Positions 8,009 through 16,991 are shown, numbered from the stretch's first letter. The stretch is 64,000 bases of DNA from Fibrobacter sp. UWR3 (GCF_900143055.1 NZ_FRCW01000004.1:62001-126000), one strand, 5' to 3'. The notes: generated by a model not told the origin, from the sequence alone. Numbers and translations are program-made.

Positions 8009-8518
8009 ATGATAGACTTTGCTGCCATAATGGAACATGCCTTCGCGAACCGTCCGTACCTTTCGGACGTTCACGGCATCGAGCATTGGCACCAGGTGGA
8101 AGCCAACGCGCTCATGCTTGCCGGCCGCGTTGCCGGCGTGGATGTCGACGTCGTTCGCCTGTTTGCCATATTCCACGACAGCAAGCGCTTTGACGATGGT
8201 CACGACCCTGAGCACGGCGCACGCGGTGCCGAATTCGCGAAGGAATGCCGCGAGGCTAAGCTCTTCGTGATAGACGACGAGCGTTTCGACAAGCTTTACC
8301 ATGCCTGCAAGTTCCACACGCACGAACCGAAAAACGGAGACCCGACCATAGACTGCTGCTACGATGCGGACAGGCTCGACTTGGGCAGGGTAGGGATTCC
8401 GCTCGACCCTGAAAAGATGGCGACAGGTTTCGGGAGCAGGATTGCGAAACAGTCTTTGAAAGAATGCGTGTCGGTATTTGCCATGCGCGAGTGGATAAAA
8501 AATTTAAACTTGCCCTGA
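8009..8518 (+). CDS. HD-domain phosphohydrolase
   Basis: The 169-residue protein has the HD metal-binding pattern: His26 in VHGIEHWHQVEAN, His56-Asp57 in FHDSKR, and an Asp near 118 in CCYDADRLDLGR. The segment KFHTHEP resembles the extra His of HD proteins that act on nucleotides. The family hydrolyses phosphomono- or diesters using divalent metal ions; the substrate here is unknown. It lies 2 nt after mutS, so it is probably co-transcribed with scpB-mutS. A nucleotide-pool role is inference. Confidence 0.85.
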   Translation: MIDFAAIMEHAFANRPYLSDVHGIEHWHQVEANALMLAGRVAGVDVDVVRLFAIFHDSKRFDDGHDPEHGARGAEFAKECREAKLFVIDDERFDKLYHACKFHTHEPKNGDPTIDCCYDADRLDLGRVGIPLDPEKMATGFGSRIAKQSLKECVSVFAMREWIKNLNLP

Positions 8519-8528
8519 GAGGAATAAT

Positions 8529-9113
8529 ATGCGTTTGAAAGTTATTGCCTGCCTTCTGCTTGCCCTTTTTGCAAGTTCGTTTGCCGCCCCTTCGGCCAAG
8601 GCTACGGCAAAGGCCCAGACTGGTAAGGTGGCTGCGCCTTCCGAAATCAAGCCGCTCCCCCCGGCTGTGGCCGATTCGCTCAACTGGTTTGCCGCCCGCG
8701 AGATGGGCGGGGCCAACATGCCGTTTACGCGTGCGCACCTTGCGAAGGTTGCTGCTGGGAGTAACCGCGTGGCGCTCGTGTACTTTGCCACGTGGTGCGT
8801 ACCGTGCCGCGCCGGTATGAAAAAGCTTGTAGAATCTCGGCAGGAACTCGAACAGAACGGGGTGAAGGTTATCCTCGTGAATGCGGGTGAACGCGAAGAG
8901 GCCAAAATCAAGAAGATGGTCGAGACTCTCGGGGCTACGGTTTTCCCTGTGGTGCTCGACCCCTACAAGCGCCTTTCGGAAGGTATCGGGCTCATAAAGG
9001 AGGGCGAAAATATCGCGCTCCCTATGACGCTTGTCGTGGACAATGCTGCAAAGCCTGTGTTCATGATTGGGCAGGAAGGCTCGGACTGGCCGTCTGTTCT
9101 CTGGACAAAATAA
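8529..9113 (+). CDS. Exported thioredoxin-fold protein (TlpA-like)
   Basis: The 194-residue protein has a signal peptide (MRLKVIACLLLALFASSFA) and a short Ala/Lys/Pro-rich spacer. A thioredoxin fold follows, with active site WCVPC (Cys90 and Cys93) after LVYFATWC. The cis-Pro is in IALPMTLVVDNA. Such proteins reduce or isomerise disulfides in the periplasm, or act in cytochrome c maturation. GAGAGGAAT precedes the ATG as ribosome-binding site. It starts 10 nt after the HD gene. The partner is not known. Confidence 0.85.
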   Translation: MRLKVIACLLLALFASSFAAPSAKATAKAQTGKVAAPSEIKPLPPAVADSLNWFAAREMGGANMPFTRAHLAKVAAGSNRVALVYFATWCVPCRAGMKKLVESRQELEQNGVKVILVNAGEREEAKIKKMVETLGATVFPVVLDPYKRLSEGIGLIKEGENIALPMTLVVDNAAKPVFMIGQEGSDWPSVLWTK

Positions 9114-9209
9114 GCCCCGGGGCTTGAAAAATCGCTTGTAAATTCTAAATTTACCTCCACGAAAAACATATGAATGCAATGGGCTCAAGGTGGGCCCTCT
9201 GGAGCATAA

Positions 9210-9800
9210 ATGGCAATTAACTACCTGGATCTCCCTATCGGACGCAAGTACCCCTACGAGGTCGACTGCGTTGTGGAAATCGGCAAGGACACCAACCTCA
9301 AGTACGAATATGACGAACGCCTGCATGTGTTCCGCCTGGACCGTTGCCTGCTCAGCTCGATGAGCTACCCCTGTACGTACGGTTTTATCCCGAGCACGAA
9401 GGCCGACGATGGCGATGCGCTCGATATGCTTATCTACAGCCCCGCCTCGATGATGACAGGTACGGTCTGCACCTGCCGCGTGATTGGCGCACTCGACATG
9501 ACCGACGGTGGCAAGAAGGACTACAAGGTGCTGGGCGTGCCGGTGTTCAACCCGCGCCCCATCAAGGACATCGGCGACGTTGACCAGATGTTCCTGCGCA
9601 TCACGAAGAACTTTTTCCAGAACTACAAGGAACTGGAAGGCAAGGACGTGCAGATTGGCGACTGGCAGGATGCCGCGTTTGCCCGCGAGCGCGTGATTGC
9701 CGCCCACAGGGCCTACTTCCAGAACCAGGTGCAGGTCCCAGAAACCTTCTACCAGGAACCGGAAAGCGCCGAGCATCTGCCTCCCGAGGAACTGATTTAG
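9210..9800 (+). CDS. ppa: Inorganic pyrophosphatase, family I
   Basis: The enzyme hydrolyses pyrophosphate to phosphate and drives biosynthetic reactions in the cytoplasm. The 196-residue sequence has the metal-binding signature DGDALD at 67-72; the usual Pro of DGDPxD is Ala here. It also has YPCTYGFIP at 53-61, PIKDIGDVDQM, and FFQNYKELEG near the C-terminus. Length fits bacterial family I enzymes. GGAGCATAA precedes the ATG. It is monocistronic. Confidence 0.95.
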   Translation: MAINYLDLPIGRKYPYEVDCVVEIGKDTNLKYEYDERLHVFRLDRCLLSSMSYPCTYGFIPSTKADDGDALDMLIYSPASMMTGTVCTCRVIGALDMTDGGKKDYKVLGVPVFNPRPIKDIGDVDQMFLRITKNFFQNYKELEGKDVQIGDWQDAAFARERVIAAHRAYFQNQVQVPETFYQEPESAEHLPPEELI

Positions 9801-9929
9801 CCATTGTGCCGTTTGTCGGCGTAAGACGGAATTTTATCCGTTTTTTCGCGTGGATGGCGTTTGCGCTTGTGTAAAAAAGAATATATTTTAGTTAAACAAT
9901 AAATCCGAACCTTTTAGAAAGGAGAACAA

Positions 9930-10346
9930 ATGAAGAAAATCGTTTTAGCCGCCCTCGCTGCGACTCTCATGCTTTCTTCTGGCGCATGGGCTGGTTTTTC
10001 CATCCATGTAGATAACAACAAGAAGAGCGAACGTCGTAATGATCCGCCTCCTCCGCCTCCTCCTCCGCGTGAACGCCTGGAATGCCGCTTCGAGAAGCCG
10101 GATTGCCGCCCGCGTGACCGCCACTACCGTGTGGACTACCGCAACCGTCGCCCGATGGTTGAAGGTGAATGCTACCGCGGCGATGCCGACGGCCGTTGGG
10201 ACTACTACTGCAACGACGGTACCCGCTGGATGACTATTGACTTCCGTCGCAACCGCCCGGGTCGCGTGGATTGCCTTGACCCGCGCCGTGGCCGTTTCTT
10301 TGATGCCCGCGACGTGCGTGAATGCGTCCGTATCCACGACCGCTAG
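9930..10346 (+). CDS. Exported Arg/Pro-rich protein, unknown
   Basis: The 138-residue protein has a signal peptide (MKKIVLAALAATLMLSSGAWA). Next come a short basic spacer, a run of eight prolines (about 46-53) and an Arg/Asp/Tyr-rich region with six cysteines, which could form three disulfides in the periplasm. GAAAGGAGAACAAATG is a strong ribosome-binding site, suggesting high expression. A good terminator follows. The family was not recognised. Confidence 0.75.
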   Translation: MKKIVLAALAATLMLSSGAWAGFSIHVDNNKKSERRNDPPPPPPPPRERLECRFEKPDCRPRDRHYRVDYRNRRPMVEGECYRGDADGRWDYYCNDGTRWMTIDFRRNRPGRVDCLDPRRGRFFDARDVRECVRIHDR

Positions 10347-10372
10347 TCTAGTCTAAAATTTTTGGACAAACG

Positions 10373-10402
10373 AAAAACCTTCCCCCGCGGGAAGGTTTTT
10401 TC
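10373..10402 (+). terminator. Rho-independent terminator
   Basis: AAAAACCTTCCC and GGGAAGGTTTTTT form a strong stem with a CCGC loop and flanking A and T tracts. It can work on both strands and lies about 30 nt after the preceding gene. Confidence 0.9.
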
Positions 10403-10423
10403 TATGTACCGGGATAGAATTAA

Positions 10424-10463
10424 GACTAGGGAGGGGCCGCCGTGCGAGCCTTGCCCTAGTCTC
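10424..10463. repeat. Inverted repeat AGACTAGGG/CCCTAGTCT
   Basis: Perfect 9-bp arms are separated by about 22 bp of GC-rich sequence, just after metF. It may be a transcription stop for metF, but it has no clear T tract on the minus strand. Confidence 0.5.
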
Positions 10464-10470
10464 ATACTTT

Positions 10471-11355
10471 CTAAAAGCTTTTCCCGAGTATAGCAGAGAC
10501 GTTCTTCAAGATGCCTTCCGCCACGTCGGGCTTGTTCATCGAGTACACGTGCACGTTTGTAATCCCGTTCGCATACAAGTCGATAATCTGGTCGCTCGCG
10601 TAGATGATGCCCGCCTGCTTCATGGCCTCGGGGTCGCTCCCGAACTTGTCGACCAGCGACTTGAAGCGTTGCGGCATAAAGGAGCCCGAAAGCTTGATGG
10701 CGCGTTCCACCTGGTTCGCGTTCGTGATGGGCATGATGCCGGGGAGTACCGGGCAGTTGACGCCCGCATCGCGCAGCTTGTAGAGGAAACTGAAGAACAG
10801 GTTGTTGTCAAACACCATCTGCGTGGTGAGAAAATCCGCGCCTGCGTCGACCTTTTCCTTGAGGTGCTTGATGTCTTCGGCCTGGTTCGCGCTCTCGGGG
10901 TGCTTTTCGGGGTAGCAGGCCGCGCCGATGCAGAAGTCCGCGTCGGCAGCCTTGAGTTCGCGGATGAGTTCCACTGCGTAGTGGTAGTCGCAGTTGTCGC
11001 GGCCCTTCTCGATGAGTTCCGGGGTGAGGTCGCCGCGGAGCGCCATCACGTTCTTGATGCCCGCCGCCTTCATGTCATCGATGCGCTGGTGCACCGTTTC
11101 CTTGCTGCTCGAGACGCACGTGAGGTGGGCGAGCATCGGAATGTTGAACTTTTCCTTGAGGTTCTTCGCGATATCGAGGGTGAAGTGGCTCACGCCGCCG
11201 CCTGCACCGTAGGTGACGCTCATGAATGCGGGGCCGAGGGCCGCGATGGATTCTGTTGCCGCCTTCACGTTTTCGAAGCTCGTTTCCTTCTTGGGCGGGA
11301 ACACTTCAAACGAAAGGCTCATCTTGTCTTGCTTGAGGATGTCGATAATCTTCAT
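10471..11355 (-). CDS. metF: 5,10-methylenetetrahydrofolate reductase
   Basis: MetF reduces methylene-THF to methyl-THF for methionine synthesis, using FAD. The 294-residue TIM-barrel sequence has the N-terminal SFEVFPPK (residues 15-22), SVTYGAGGGVS (flavin/folate site), LAHLTCVSSSKE, ALRGDLTPE, and FLTTQMVFDNNLFFSF (substrate site). Length matches bacterial MetF. It is monocistronic and divergent from the gene at 11511. No SAM riboswitch was seen upstream. An ArsR-methyltransferase fusion 9 kb away could be a regulator of this pathway (inference). Confidence 0.96.
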   Translation of the reverse strand: MKIIDILKQDKMSLSFEVFPPKKETSFENVKAATESIAALGPAFMSVTYGAGGGVSHFTLDIAKNLKEKFNIPMLAHLTCVSSSKETVHQRIDDMKAAGIKNVMALRGDLTPELIEKGRDNCDYHYAVELIRELKAADADFCIGAACYPEKHPESANQAEDIKHLKEKVDAGADFLTTQMVFDNNLFFSFLYKLRDAGVNCPVLPGIMPITNANQVERAIKLSGSFMPQRFKSLVDKFGSDPEAMKQAGIIYASDQIIDLYANGITNVHVYSMNKPDVAEGILKNVSAILGKSF

Positions 11356-11498
11356 ATAACCTCACATTTTTAAACTTTTCTTGTCCGGACCACCATGCGT
11401 AGTCTATGCGAATATTTGAATATATGCAAATATAGATAAAGTACCATAAAATGTGCGTGTAATTTTTTAAAAATATACAGATAAGATTATTACAAACT

Positions 11499-11504
11499 TA
11501 TATT
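11499..11504 (+). promoter_or_regulatory. -10-like TATATT, 6 nt before start codon
   Basis: TATATT ends 6 nt before the ATG at 11511. The intervening TTAGGC is not a convincing Shine-Dalgarno at this distance. A leaderless start is inferred. Confidence 0.5.
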
Positions 11505-11510
11505 TTAGGC

Positions 11511-13166
11511 ATGATTAAATCATACAAACTCTCTCTCTGTCTTGTGGCAGCCCTGTCTGCCACGGTTTTCTGGGCCTGCAAGGATGAACCCGACCCCCGC
11601 ACGGTCGCCGACAATAAGTCCGAAGCGGTCGATACAAGTAAAATCAAGGCGAAGGTGCGCAAGGTTCTTGGCGAAACGGACCTGCAGCGCAAGAATACCG
11701 AGAAATGGAGCAAGCTCCGGTTTGGCCAGACGGTTGCGGAAAAGGACCGTATCCGTACCGGCGCAGAATCCGAGGCTGTCATGGCTATCAACGACGGTTC
11801 CTCGCTGTGGATTACGGAACTTTCGGACGTAGTTCTCGATGCAGAGATTTTTGACTCGCTCAATCACCAGGTATCTGTTCGCGTGAATAACGGTGCGGTG
11901 CTCTTTGATGTGCAGAAGCAGCCTACTGGCCGTACGGTCAACTTCACTACCGGCGTGGCGACGGCTGCCATCCGTGGTACGGCGGGCTTTGTCGCAAGCG
12001 TCAACGGCCAGATGGTCACATCGCTTAAGCAGGGCCTGGTCAGCGTGAACAGTATCGCGGGCAATACGGGCGAGGTCGTCCAGAACCAGACGCTCATTGT
12101 CGGCAAGAACGGCGTCATCAAGAACTTGAACCTGAAGAGCTCGGGTACGAAGGCGCTCTCCATGGAGCTTGCCAACGTGAACATCTGGGGCATGGGCCCT
12201 GAATCGGAAGAGTTCGAGAAGGCTCTTACCGACTTCGATAACGATTATGAAAAGCGCAGGGAAGAGTTCGCGAAGAAGGTGAACTTCAGGGCGAACCCGC
12301 TTCCCGACACCCTCATGCTTCCGAGCGTGACGTTGCAGGCCCGCGTGAACCCGGGTATCGTCGTTACCGTGATGGGCGAATCCGATACGGTGCCCGAAAG
12401 CGGAATCTACCAGCGTACGGTGGAATGGGCGGACGATTCTTACGGCCCCAAGCGTTTCTCGGTTACCTGTAGCGAAGGCGATATCGAAATTGAGTGCTTC
12501 ACGTGGAAGTCCAACTACACGCCTCCGAGCAAGCCTGCGGGTGACGATGCCTCTGCGGATTCTGCCGCTAGGGCTGATTCCATCGCTGCAGCAGAAGCCG
12601 CAGAAGCCGCTGCCGCCGAGGCCGCCGCTGCAGAAAAGGCCGCTGCGGAAAAGGCCGCAGGCAAGAATGCTGCCGGCAAGAAGGCCGACCAGGCCGATGC
12701 TTCGGCCGCAAACGAAAAGAAGACCACCAAGAACGTGAACGTGTCGCTGAAACTTGTCGGCGGGAAGACCGAAAGGAAGCACCTCGACCCGCCTGCGCCC
12801 GAGTACAAGACGAATCTCAAGTTCTCGCTTGCCGGCATCACGGATGCGGATATAAGCGAGATTGCTAGCGTTACCGTGAAGCGCAAGGGCGAGGTGGTCC
12901 AGTCGTTTAACAATGTAAGCGCACTTACTTACGAAGTCCCCGTCTCTATCAAATTGAACACGATTGCGAAGTTCGATATCGAAATTGCCCTGAAGAGCGG
13001 CAAGAAGATCCGTACGACCAAGACCTACGAGGTGTTCTGCTTCCGTCGCAACCACATGGGCAAGGCGCGTAACTGCGTGCAGTACGACAAGGTCGATGGC
13101 GGTGGCTGTGATGAAAGCCATGAGGAAGAATACGAAGCAGTCAAGGGCCAGCTGAAGGAAGACTAG
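11511..13166 (+). CDS. FecR-domain lipoprotein
   Basis: The 551-residue lipoprotein has lipobox VFWAC (Cys about 23). Residues about 45-200 resemble the FecR fold: LRFGQTVAEKDRIRTGAESEAVMAINDGSSLWI, then GAVLFDVQ and VATAAIRGTAGFVASVNGQ. A low-complexity Ala/Glu/Lys-rich helix follows at about 350-400, then a beta-rich C-terminal domain with two Cys in VFCFRRNHMGKARNCVQY. FecR-like domains in envelope lipoproteins often bind other surface components; no sigma factor is adjacent. It is the first of three closely spaced envelope genes (gap 30 nt to the next). Confidence 0.8.
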   Translation: MIKSYKLSLCLVAALSATVFWACKDEPDPRTVADNKSEAVDTSKIKAKVRKVLGETDLQRKNTEKWSKLRFGQTVAEKDRIRTGAESEAVMAINDGSSLWITELSDVVLDAEIFDSLNHQVSVRVNNGAVLFDVQKQPTGRTVNFTTGVATAAIRGTAGFVASVNGQMVTSLKQGLVSVNSIAGNTGEVVQNQTLIVGKNGVIKNLNLKSSGTKALSMELANVNIWGMGPESEEFEKALTDFDNDYEKRREEFAKKVNFRANPLPDTLMLPSVTLQARVNPGIVVTVMGESDTVPESGIYQRTVEWADDSYGPKRFSVTCSEGDIEIECFTWKSNYTPPSKPAGDDASADSAARADSIAAAEAAEAAAAEAAAAEKAAAEKAAGKNAAGKKADQADASAANEKKTTKNVNVSLKLVGGKTERKHLDPPAPEYKTNLKFSLAGITDADISEIASVTVKRKGEVVQSFNNVSALTYEVPVSIKLNTIAKFDIEIALKSGKKIRTTKTYEVFCFRRNHMGKARNCVQYDKVDGGGCDESHEEEYEAVKGQLKED

Positions 13167-13196
13167 CATACAAGGATTTAAAACTGAGGAATCATC

Positions 13197-14201
13197 ATGA
13201 ACAAGAAAGAACTGAAAGGACTGATGGGCGTTTTCGCGTGCGCATGCTTGCTTGCCGCCTGTGCCTCGAACCCGCCTGCCAAGGAAGACAACTCGGACGA
13301 GATTCGTGCCCGCGCCGATGCCGCCCAGCGTGAAATTTCGCGCGAGACGGGTGAGGTCGTTGCTGACGATGCTCCGGCTGCCGCCGCATCGTCGGGTACG
13401 GCTGCTTCTGCTGCCGAAGACGACGGAATCATCGTCTCGACGGTGAATTTCAAGACCCGTCCGACGGTGCTTGTTGCCCCGGCGATGGGCGCGAAGATGG
13501 CGGGCAGCATCGACGTGATTCGCAGGAATCCGCTTGCGAAGACTGCGATGGAAGTCATCAACGCCTACCTCACCAGCCGTGACTACACGGTCATCGGGCT
13601 CGAAAGCCAGTCCCAGCTTGACGAGGTGGTGCAGCTCCAGTCCGATATCGCGGGCAACAGCGAAGACCTGGCCTACGTGGCCGGACTCTCCGTGGGTGCA
13701 GACATCAACATCACCTATGCGGGCAGCATCCAGGAAGACTACATCGTGATCGACCTGAACGCGAGCGAGGCCTCTACCGCAAACCTCCTGGCGAGCGAAT
13801 CGATCCGCCTCAAGGATAACGGCGAAAGCCAGCGCGTGCTCGTGCAGAAGGCTATCCAGCTTGCCATCAAGAAACTCGAGAACAAGGTGCGTGGCCGCCT
13901 TGCCGAAGAGCAGGAAAAGGGTGCGCTCTACAAGGTTGTGGCCCACCTGACGGGCGACTTTACCGATGACCAGGCCGAAGAAATCTCGAACATGGTCTCC
14001 ATCAAGATGAGGAAGAAGTTCAACAAGATGCAGGTGATTTCGATGAGCCGCAACACCTACGACTTGCTCATCTACGTGGACCCGAACAAGTACGAGGACG
14101 CCCAGATGGTTTACGGCGAGTTCGTGGAAAGCCTCGAAGGCCTGGCCAAGGTGCGCAAGCAGAACATCACCAAGAAGCTCATTATTCTCGAAATCCAGTA
14201 A
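13197..14201 (+). CDS. Envelope lipoprotein, DUF6175/CsgG-like
   Basis: The 334-residue lipoprotein has lipobox LAAC (Cys about 22). After an Ala/Ser/Asp spacer comes a mixed alpha/beta domain: RPTVLVAPAMGAKM, KTAMEVINAYLTSRDYTVIGLES, LAYVAGLSVGADINITYAGSI. This pattern of a nucleotide-free Rossmann-like strand-helix order resembles CsgG/LpoB-type and DUF6175 proteins. The assignment rests on pattern only. The C-terminal half has a second alpha/beta repeat (FNKMQVISMSRNTYDLLIYVD). It sits between the FecR-like and LPP20-like genes and probably forms an envelope complex with them. Confidence 0.6.
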   Translation: MNKKELKGLMGVFACACLLAACASNPPAKEDNSDEIRARADAAQREISRETGEVVADDAPAAAASSGTAASAAEDDGIIVSTVNFKTRPTVLVAPAMGAKMAGSIDVIRRNPLAKTAMEVINAYLTSRDYTVIGLESQSQLDEVVQLQSDIAGNSEDLAYVAGLSVGADINITYAGSIQEDYIVIDLNASEASTANLLASESIRLKDNGESQRVLVQKAIQLAIKKLENKVRGRLAEEQEKGALYKVVAHLTGDFTDDQAEEISNMVSIKMRKKFNKMQVISMSRNTYDLLIYVDPNKYEDAQMVYGEFVESLEGLAKVRKQNITKKLIILEIQ

Positions 14202-14219
14202 CCACGCGGGAGCGGAATT

Positions 14220-15401
14220 ATGAATAAACTATTTACCGCGTCGCTGCTGTCGCTTGCAGTGTTTGCATCTTACGCGAATGCAGAAATACTGACTTACACG
14301 GCAACGTCCAAGAAGTCCCAGAAGGAAGCGGATATGCTCGCTCTTGAAGGGCTTGCAAAGCAGCTGCGCACGAAGGTTTCGAGCGAGTTCGCGACCGAAG
14401 TGAAGGAAGATGCGAAGGGAAACGTGACGTCGACTGCCAAGAGCACCAAGAACACTTCGACCAACATGGTGCTCAAGGGCGCGAAGGTGACTCCGGGCCC
14501 CAAGTCGGGTGGCAAGTTCCAGTCCACAGCGACGATGGATACCGAACAGATGGCATCGAAGATTCTTGTGGATATCGAATCTATCCGCAAGGAGATGCAC
14601 GCGAAGGATTCCATAATCCGCTTGGACATGGTGGACGGTGATTACCGCAAGATGGGCGTCGATATGCTCGCGCTCGAAAAGCTGGCTGACCGCTACAACG
14701 AGAACCTCGAGGACCTGAGCTGCGTGCAGAAAATTCCCGATAACCTCCGGCTTGAAAGCACGATTGGCGAACTGACGGAATACCTCATCTCGGGTATGGA
14801 AAGCCTCAAGATGGAAACGGACCTCACGAGCGAAGCCCTGATTGTGACGGTGACGGACTTCAACGGCCCGGTGGTCGGGTTCCCGCTCGCCCTTACGCAG
14901 GATAGCCGTGATATCGCTCACGAGAAAACGAACGAGGAAGGTGAGGCCGTGTTCTCGCTCGCCCAGGTGAAGAAACTCCACCCGAGCGGCGATGTGACCG
15001 TGCATGCAGACCTCTCGTTCAAGTACGTGCGCAAGTCCGCGGTGATTTCCAAGTCGGTGCATTACACCTCCGACGTGGCTGCCTGTGCCTACACGCTGGA
15101 ATGCGTTGGCCCGACCGAGGCCTGCGGTGCGCTGCGTGGACATTTGATTGCATCTGGCATCTCGATTTCGGACAAGGCGAATCTCCCGAAGATGAAGGCT
15201 ACGATTACCTCTGCCGACAAGATGAACTCGAGCAAGACCCTCTGCACGTCGCGCATTACGCTTGCGATTGAGGCGGGCAAGCAGTCCATCTCCGAGCAGG
15301 CTCAGGGCGTTGGCCGCGACGAGGGCATCGCCCAGGCGACCGCCGTGAAGAAGGTAAATGCGACCCGCCTGCACGACACTTTCGGGAAGGCCTGCAAGTA
15401 G
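14220..15401 (+). CDS. Exported LPP20-like protein
   Basis: The 393-residue protein has a signal peptide (MNKLFTASLLSLAVFASYANA). Its N-terminal domain matches the general LPP20 pattern (KEADMLALEGLAKQLRTKVSSE), with a polar second half. A carboxypeptidase-regulatory or Ig-like insert (VTDFNGPVVGFPLAL...TNEEGEAVFSL) lies at about 205-260. A second LPP20/TPR-like motif ends the protein (GIAQATAVKKVNATRL). GGAGCGGAATT precedes ATG. It is the last gene of the three-gene envelope operon. Function unknown. Confidence 0.65.
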   Translation: MNKLFTASLLSLAVFASYANAEILTYTATSKKSQKEADMLALEGLAKQLRTKVSSEFATEVKEDAKGNVTSTAKSTKNTSTNMVLKGAKVTPGPKSGGKFQSTATMDTEQMASKILVDIESIRKEMHAKDSIIRLDMVDGDYRKMGVDMLALEKLADRYNENLEDLSCVQKIPDNLRLESTIGELTEYLISGMESLKMETDLTSEALIVTVTDFNGPVVGFPLALTQDSRDIAHEKTNEEGEAVFSLAQVKKLHPSGDVTVHADLSFKYVRKSAVISKSVHYTSDVAACAYTLECVGPTEACGALRGHLIASGISISDKANLPKMKATITSADKMNSSKTLCTSRITLAIEAGKQSISEQAQGVGRDEGIAQATAVKKVNATRLHDTFGKACK

Positions 15402-15467
15402 TACCTAACACTCAATAAATCGCTACATCTGGTCCCAGTTCTCAGGTTCGAGCGGTTTATTTTCGTG

Positions 15468-15493
15468 GGCGCCTTCCGGCGCCGTTTATTTTA
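15468..15493 (+). terminator. Rho-independent terminator
   Basis: GGCGCC-TTCC-GGCGCC is followed by GTTTATTTTAT. It ends the 11511-15401 operon. Confidence 0.75.
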
Positions 15494-15521
15494 TAATACC
15501 TAAGACGATGAGCGAACGGTA

Positions 15522-15552
15522 TAAAAAAAGACCTGGTCATGCGACCGGGTCT
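15522..15552 (-). terminator. Rho-independent terminator of the LPP20 lipoprotein gene
   Basis: On the minus strand AGACCCGGTC-GCAT-GACCAGGTCT is followed by a run of seven T. It lies 30 nt beyond the stop at 15582. Confidence 0.9.
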
Positions 15553-15581
15553 CTTTTGCGTTAAAACCGCTTGGGCAGAGA

Positions 15582-16124
15582 TTACTGCTTTTCGATTTCG
15601 GCGTCGAGTTCGGCGTAGGCCTTGTTGGCGGCAGCGCGGATCTTGTTGGCGACAGCGTCGTCGTACTGGCCGGCAGCCTGGAGGCTCTTGATGAGTTCTT
15701 CGACGAGGTTGGCGTCGAGAGTCATGATGCCGTAGATCTTGAAGTGACCGTCTTCGGTGGTTTCAACCTTCACGTCGACGAGGGTAGCGCCGCTCATGTG
15801 GGTGTTCACGACAGTCTTGGAGGTGGACTGGAAGTGTTCAGCAACCTGGTCGTTCACGTCTTCCTTGAAGTTCTTGATGAGAGCCTTGGTCTGGGCGTCG
15901 ATTTCCTTGGCGAGGTCAACACGGGCATTCTGGTCGGCCTTTTCCATGGCAATCTGTTCATCGGTAGAAACACCGATACCCATACCGGCAGGAACGTGGT
16001 CCTTCAAGTAGGCTTTCTTCTTCATCTGCATTTCGACGAGAGCGCTTGCAGACTTTTCCTGCGGGGTCGAGCTACAACCGATCATGAGGAACGCGGCAAG
16101 AGCGGCGACGATCAACTTCTTCAT
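15582..16124 (-). CDS. LPP20-family lipoprotein
   Basis: The 180-residue lipoprotein has lipobox LMIGC (Cys17). The core MEKADQNARVDLAKEIDAQTKALIKNFKEDV and the following beta segment (GATLVDVKVETTEDGHFKIYGIMTLD) match the LPP20 pattern of a small envelope lipoprotein with one long helix and a sheet. GGAGTTTATT precedes the ATG as a strong ribosome-binding site. It is convergent with the 11511-15401 operon, which also contains an LPP20-like domain, so the products may act together (inference). Confidence 0.8.
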   Translation of the reverse strand: MKKLIVAALAAFLMIGCSSTPQEKSASALVEMQMKKKAYLKDHVPAGMGIGVSTDEQIAMEKADQNARVDLAKEIDAQTKALIKNFKEDVNDQVAEHFQSTSKTVVNTHMSGATLVDVKVETTEDGHFKIYGIMTLDANLVEELIKSLQAAGQYDDAVANKIRAAANKAYAELDAEIEKQ

Positions 16125-16282
16125 AATAAACTCCTTGTTTAAGTTGTCCCCGTTATTGGGGTTGAATTGAAGTCTGTAACAAAAATATCTTAAAGAACGG
16201 ATAAAGTCAAGATGAAAAAAAGATTTCTTACAAAAATATGATGAAAATCAAATTCTGGGGGCTAAATTGGCGAAATTTGCGT

Positions 16283-16984
16283 TTAAACGAACTTTCCAAG
16301 GGCGATAATTGCCGCCGTCCTGGCGCGCAGACGGGTGTTCCCGAGATTGATGAGTGTGGTCTTCCCCCGCTGGTATGACTTTATTCGTGAAATTTCTTTG
16401 TCCGAAAAGCCGCCTTCGGGTCCGACCAGCAGGGTGGTCCCTTGCTCAAGGACGGGAACGCTTTTTTTTCCGTTAATATCGCAGAGCACCAGGTCGCCTT
16501 CGTAGGTATCGAGCCAGCGGTCAAATTCGATGGGACCCTCGATTCGGGTCAGCCACGGCTTCTTGGATTGCTTGAGGCTGACGAGGCTCTTGAGTTCGGC
16601 ACGCCGGACAAGCTTGTGCAGGTCGGAATTCTTGGGCTCCTGCGAAAAGTCCGTGCGTAGAAAGTAAATCGTGTCAATTTCTGTCTGCGCTGCATGGAAC
16701 ACGACTTCTTCGAGGGCGTCGTCCTTGAGGCATGCGATGGCGAGGTTCAGTTTCGGGCGTTCCGTGGATACGGTGTCGAACTTGTCGATGCGGACTTCGC
16801 AGGCCTTAGGGTCGGCTTTCACGATGGTCGCGTCGGCAAAGTGTCCGAGCCCATCGCAGAGTTCGAGCGTGTCGCCTGCGGTGGCACGGCATACCCGGAC
16901 GACGTGGCTGCTCTCGTTTTCGTCGAGCGTGAATGTGCCTACACCTATTTGCGGGCAGTAAAAACGGCTGTCTGGGGTTCTCAT
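16283..16984 (-). CDS. rsmE: 16S rRNA m3U1498 methyltransferase
   Basis: RsmE methylates U1498 of 16S rRNA. The 233-residue SPOUT-fold sequence has the N-terminal PUA-like part (SRFYCPQIG, ESSHVVRVCRATAGDTLELCDGLG). Its SAM-binding knot has LLVGPEGGFSDKEI and LGNTRLRARTAAIIALG. The usual ILRxETA reads LRARTA, a change of the conserved Glu to Arg. The TATATT hexamer 7 nt before ATG gives the start. It is divergent from the HAD gene. Confidence 0.92.
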   Translation of the reverse strand: MRTPDSRFYCPQIGVGTFTLDENESSHVVRVCRATAGDTLELCDGLGHFADATIVKADPKACEVRIDKFDTVSTERPKLNLAIACLKDDALEEVVFHAAQTEIDTIYFLRTDFSQEPKNSDLHKLVRRAELKSLVSLKQSKKPWLTRIEGPIEFDRWLDTYEGDLVLCDINGKKSVPVLEQGTTLLVGPEGGFSDKEISRIKSYQRGKTTLINLGNTRLRARTAAIIALGKFV

Positions 16985-16991
16985 GGCATAG

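Noticed and set aside
11356-11510. SAM riboswitch upstream of metF
   Set aside because: The 155-bp divergent region is AT-rich with no multi-stem structure or riboswitch core.
11520-13946. 808-codon minus-strand ORF
   Set aside because: It is antisense to two lipoprotein genes with clear signal peptides and lipoboxes on the other strand.
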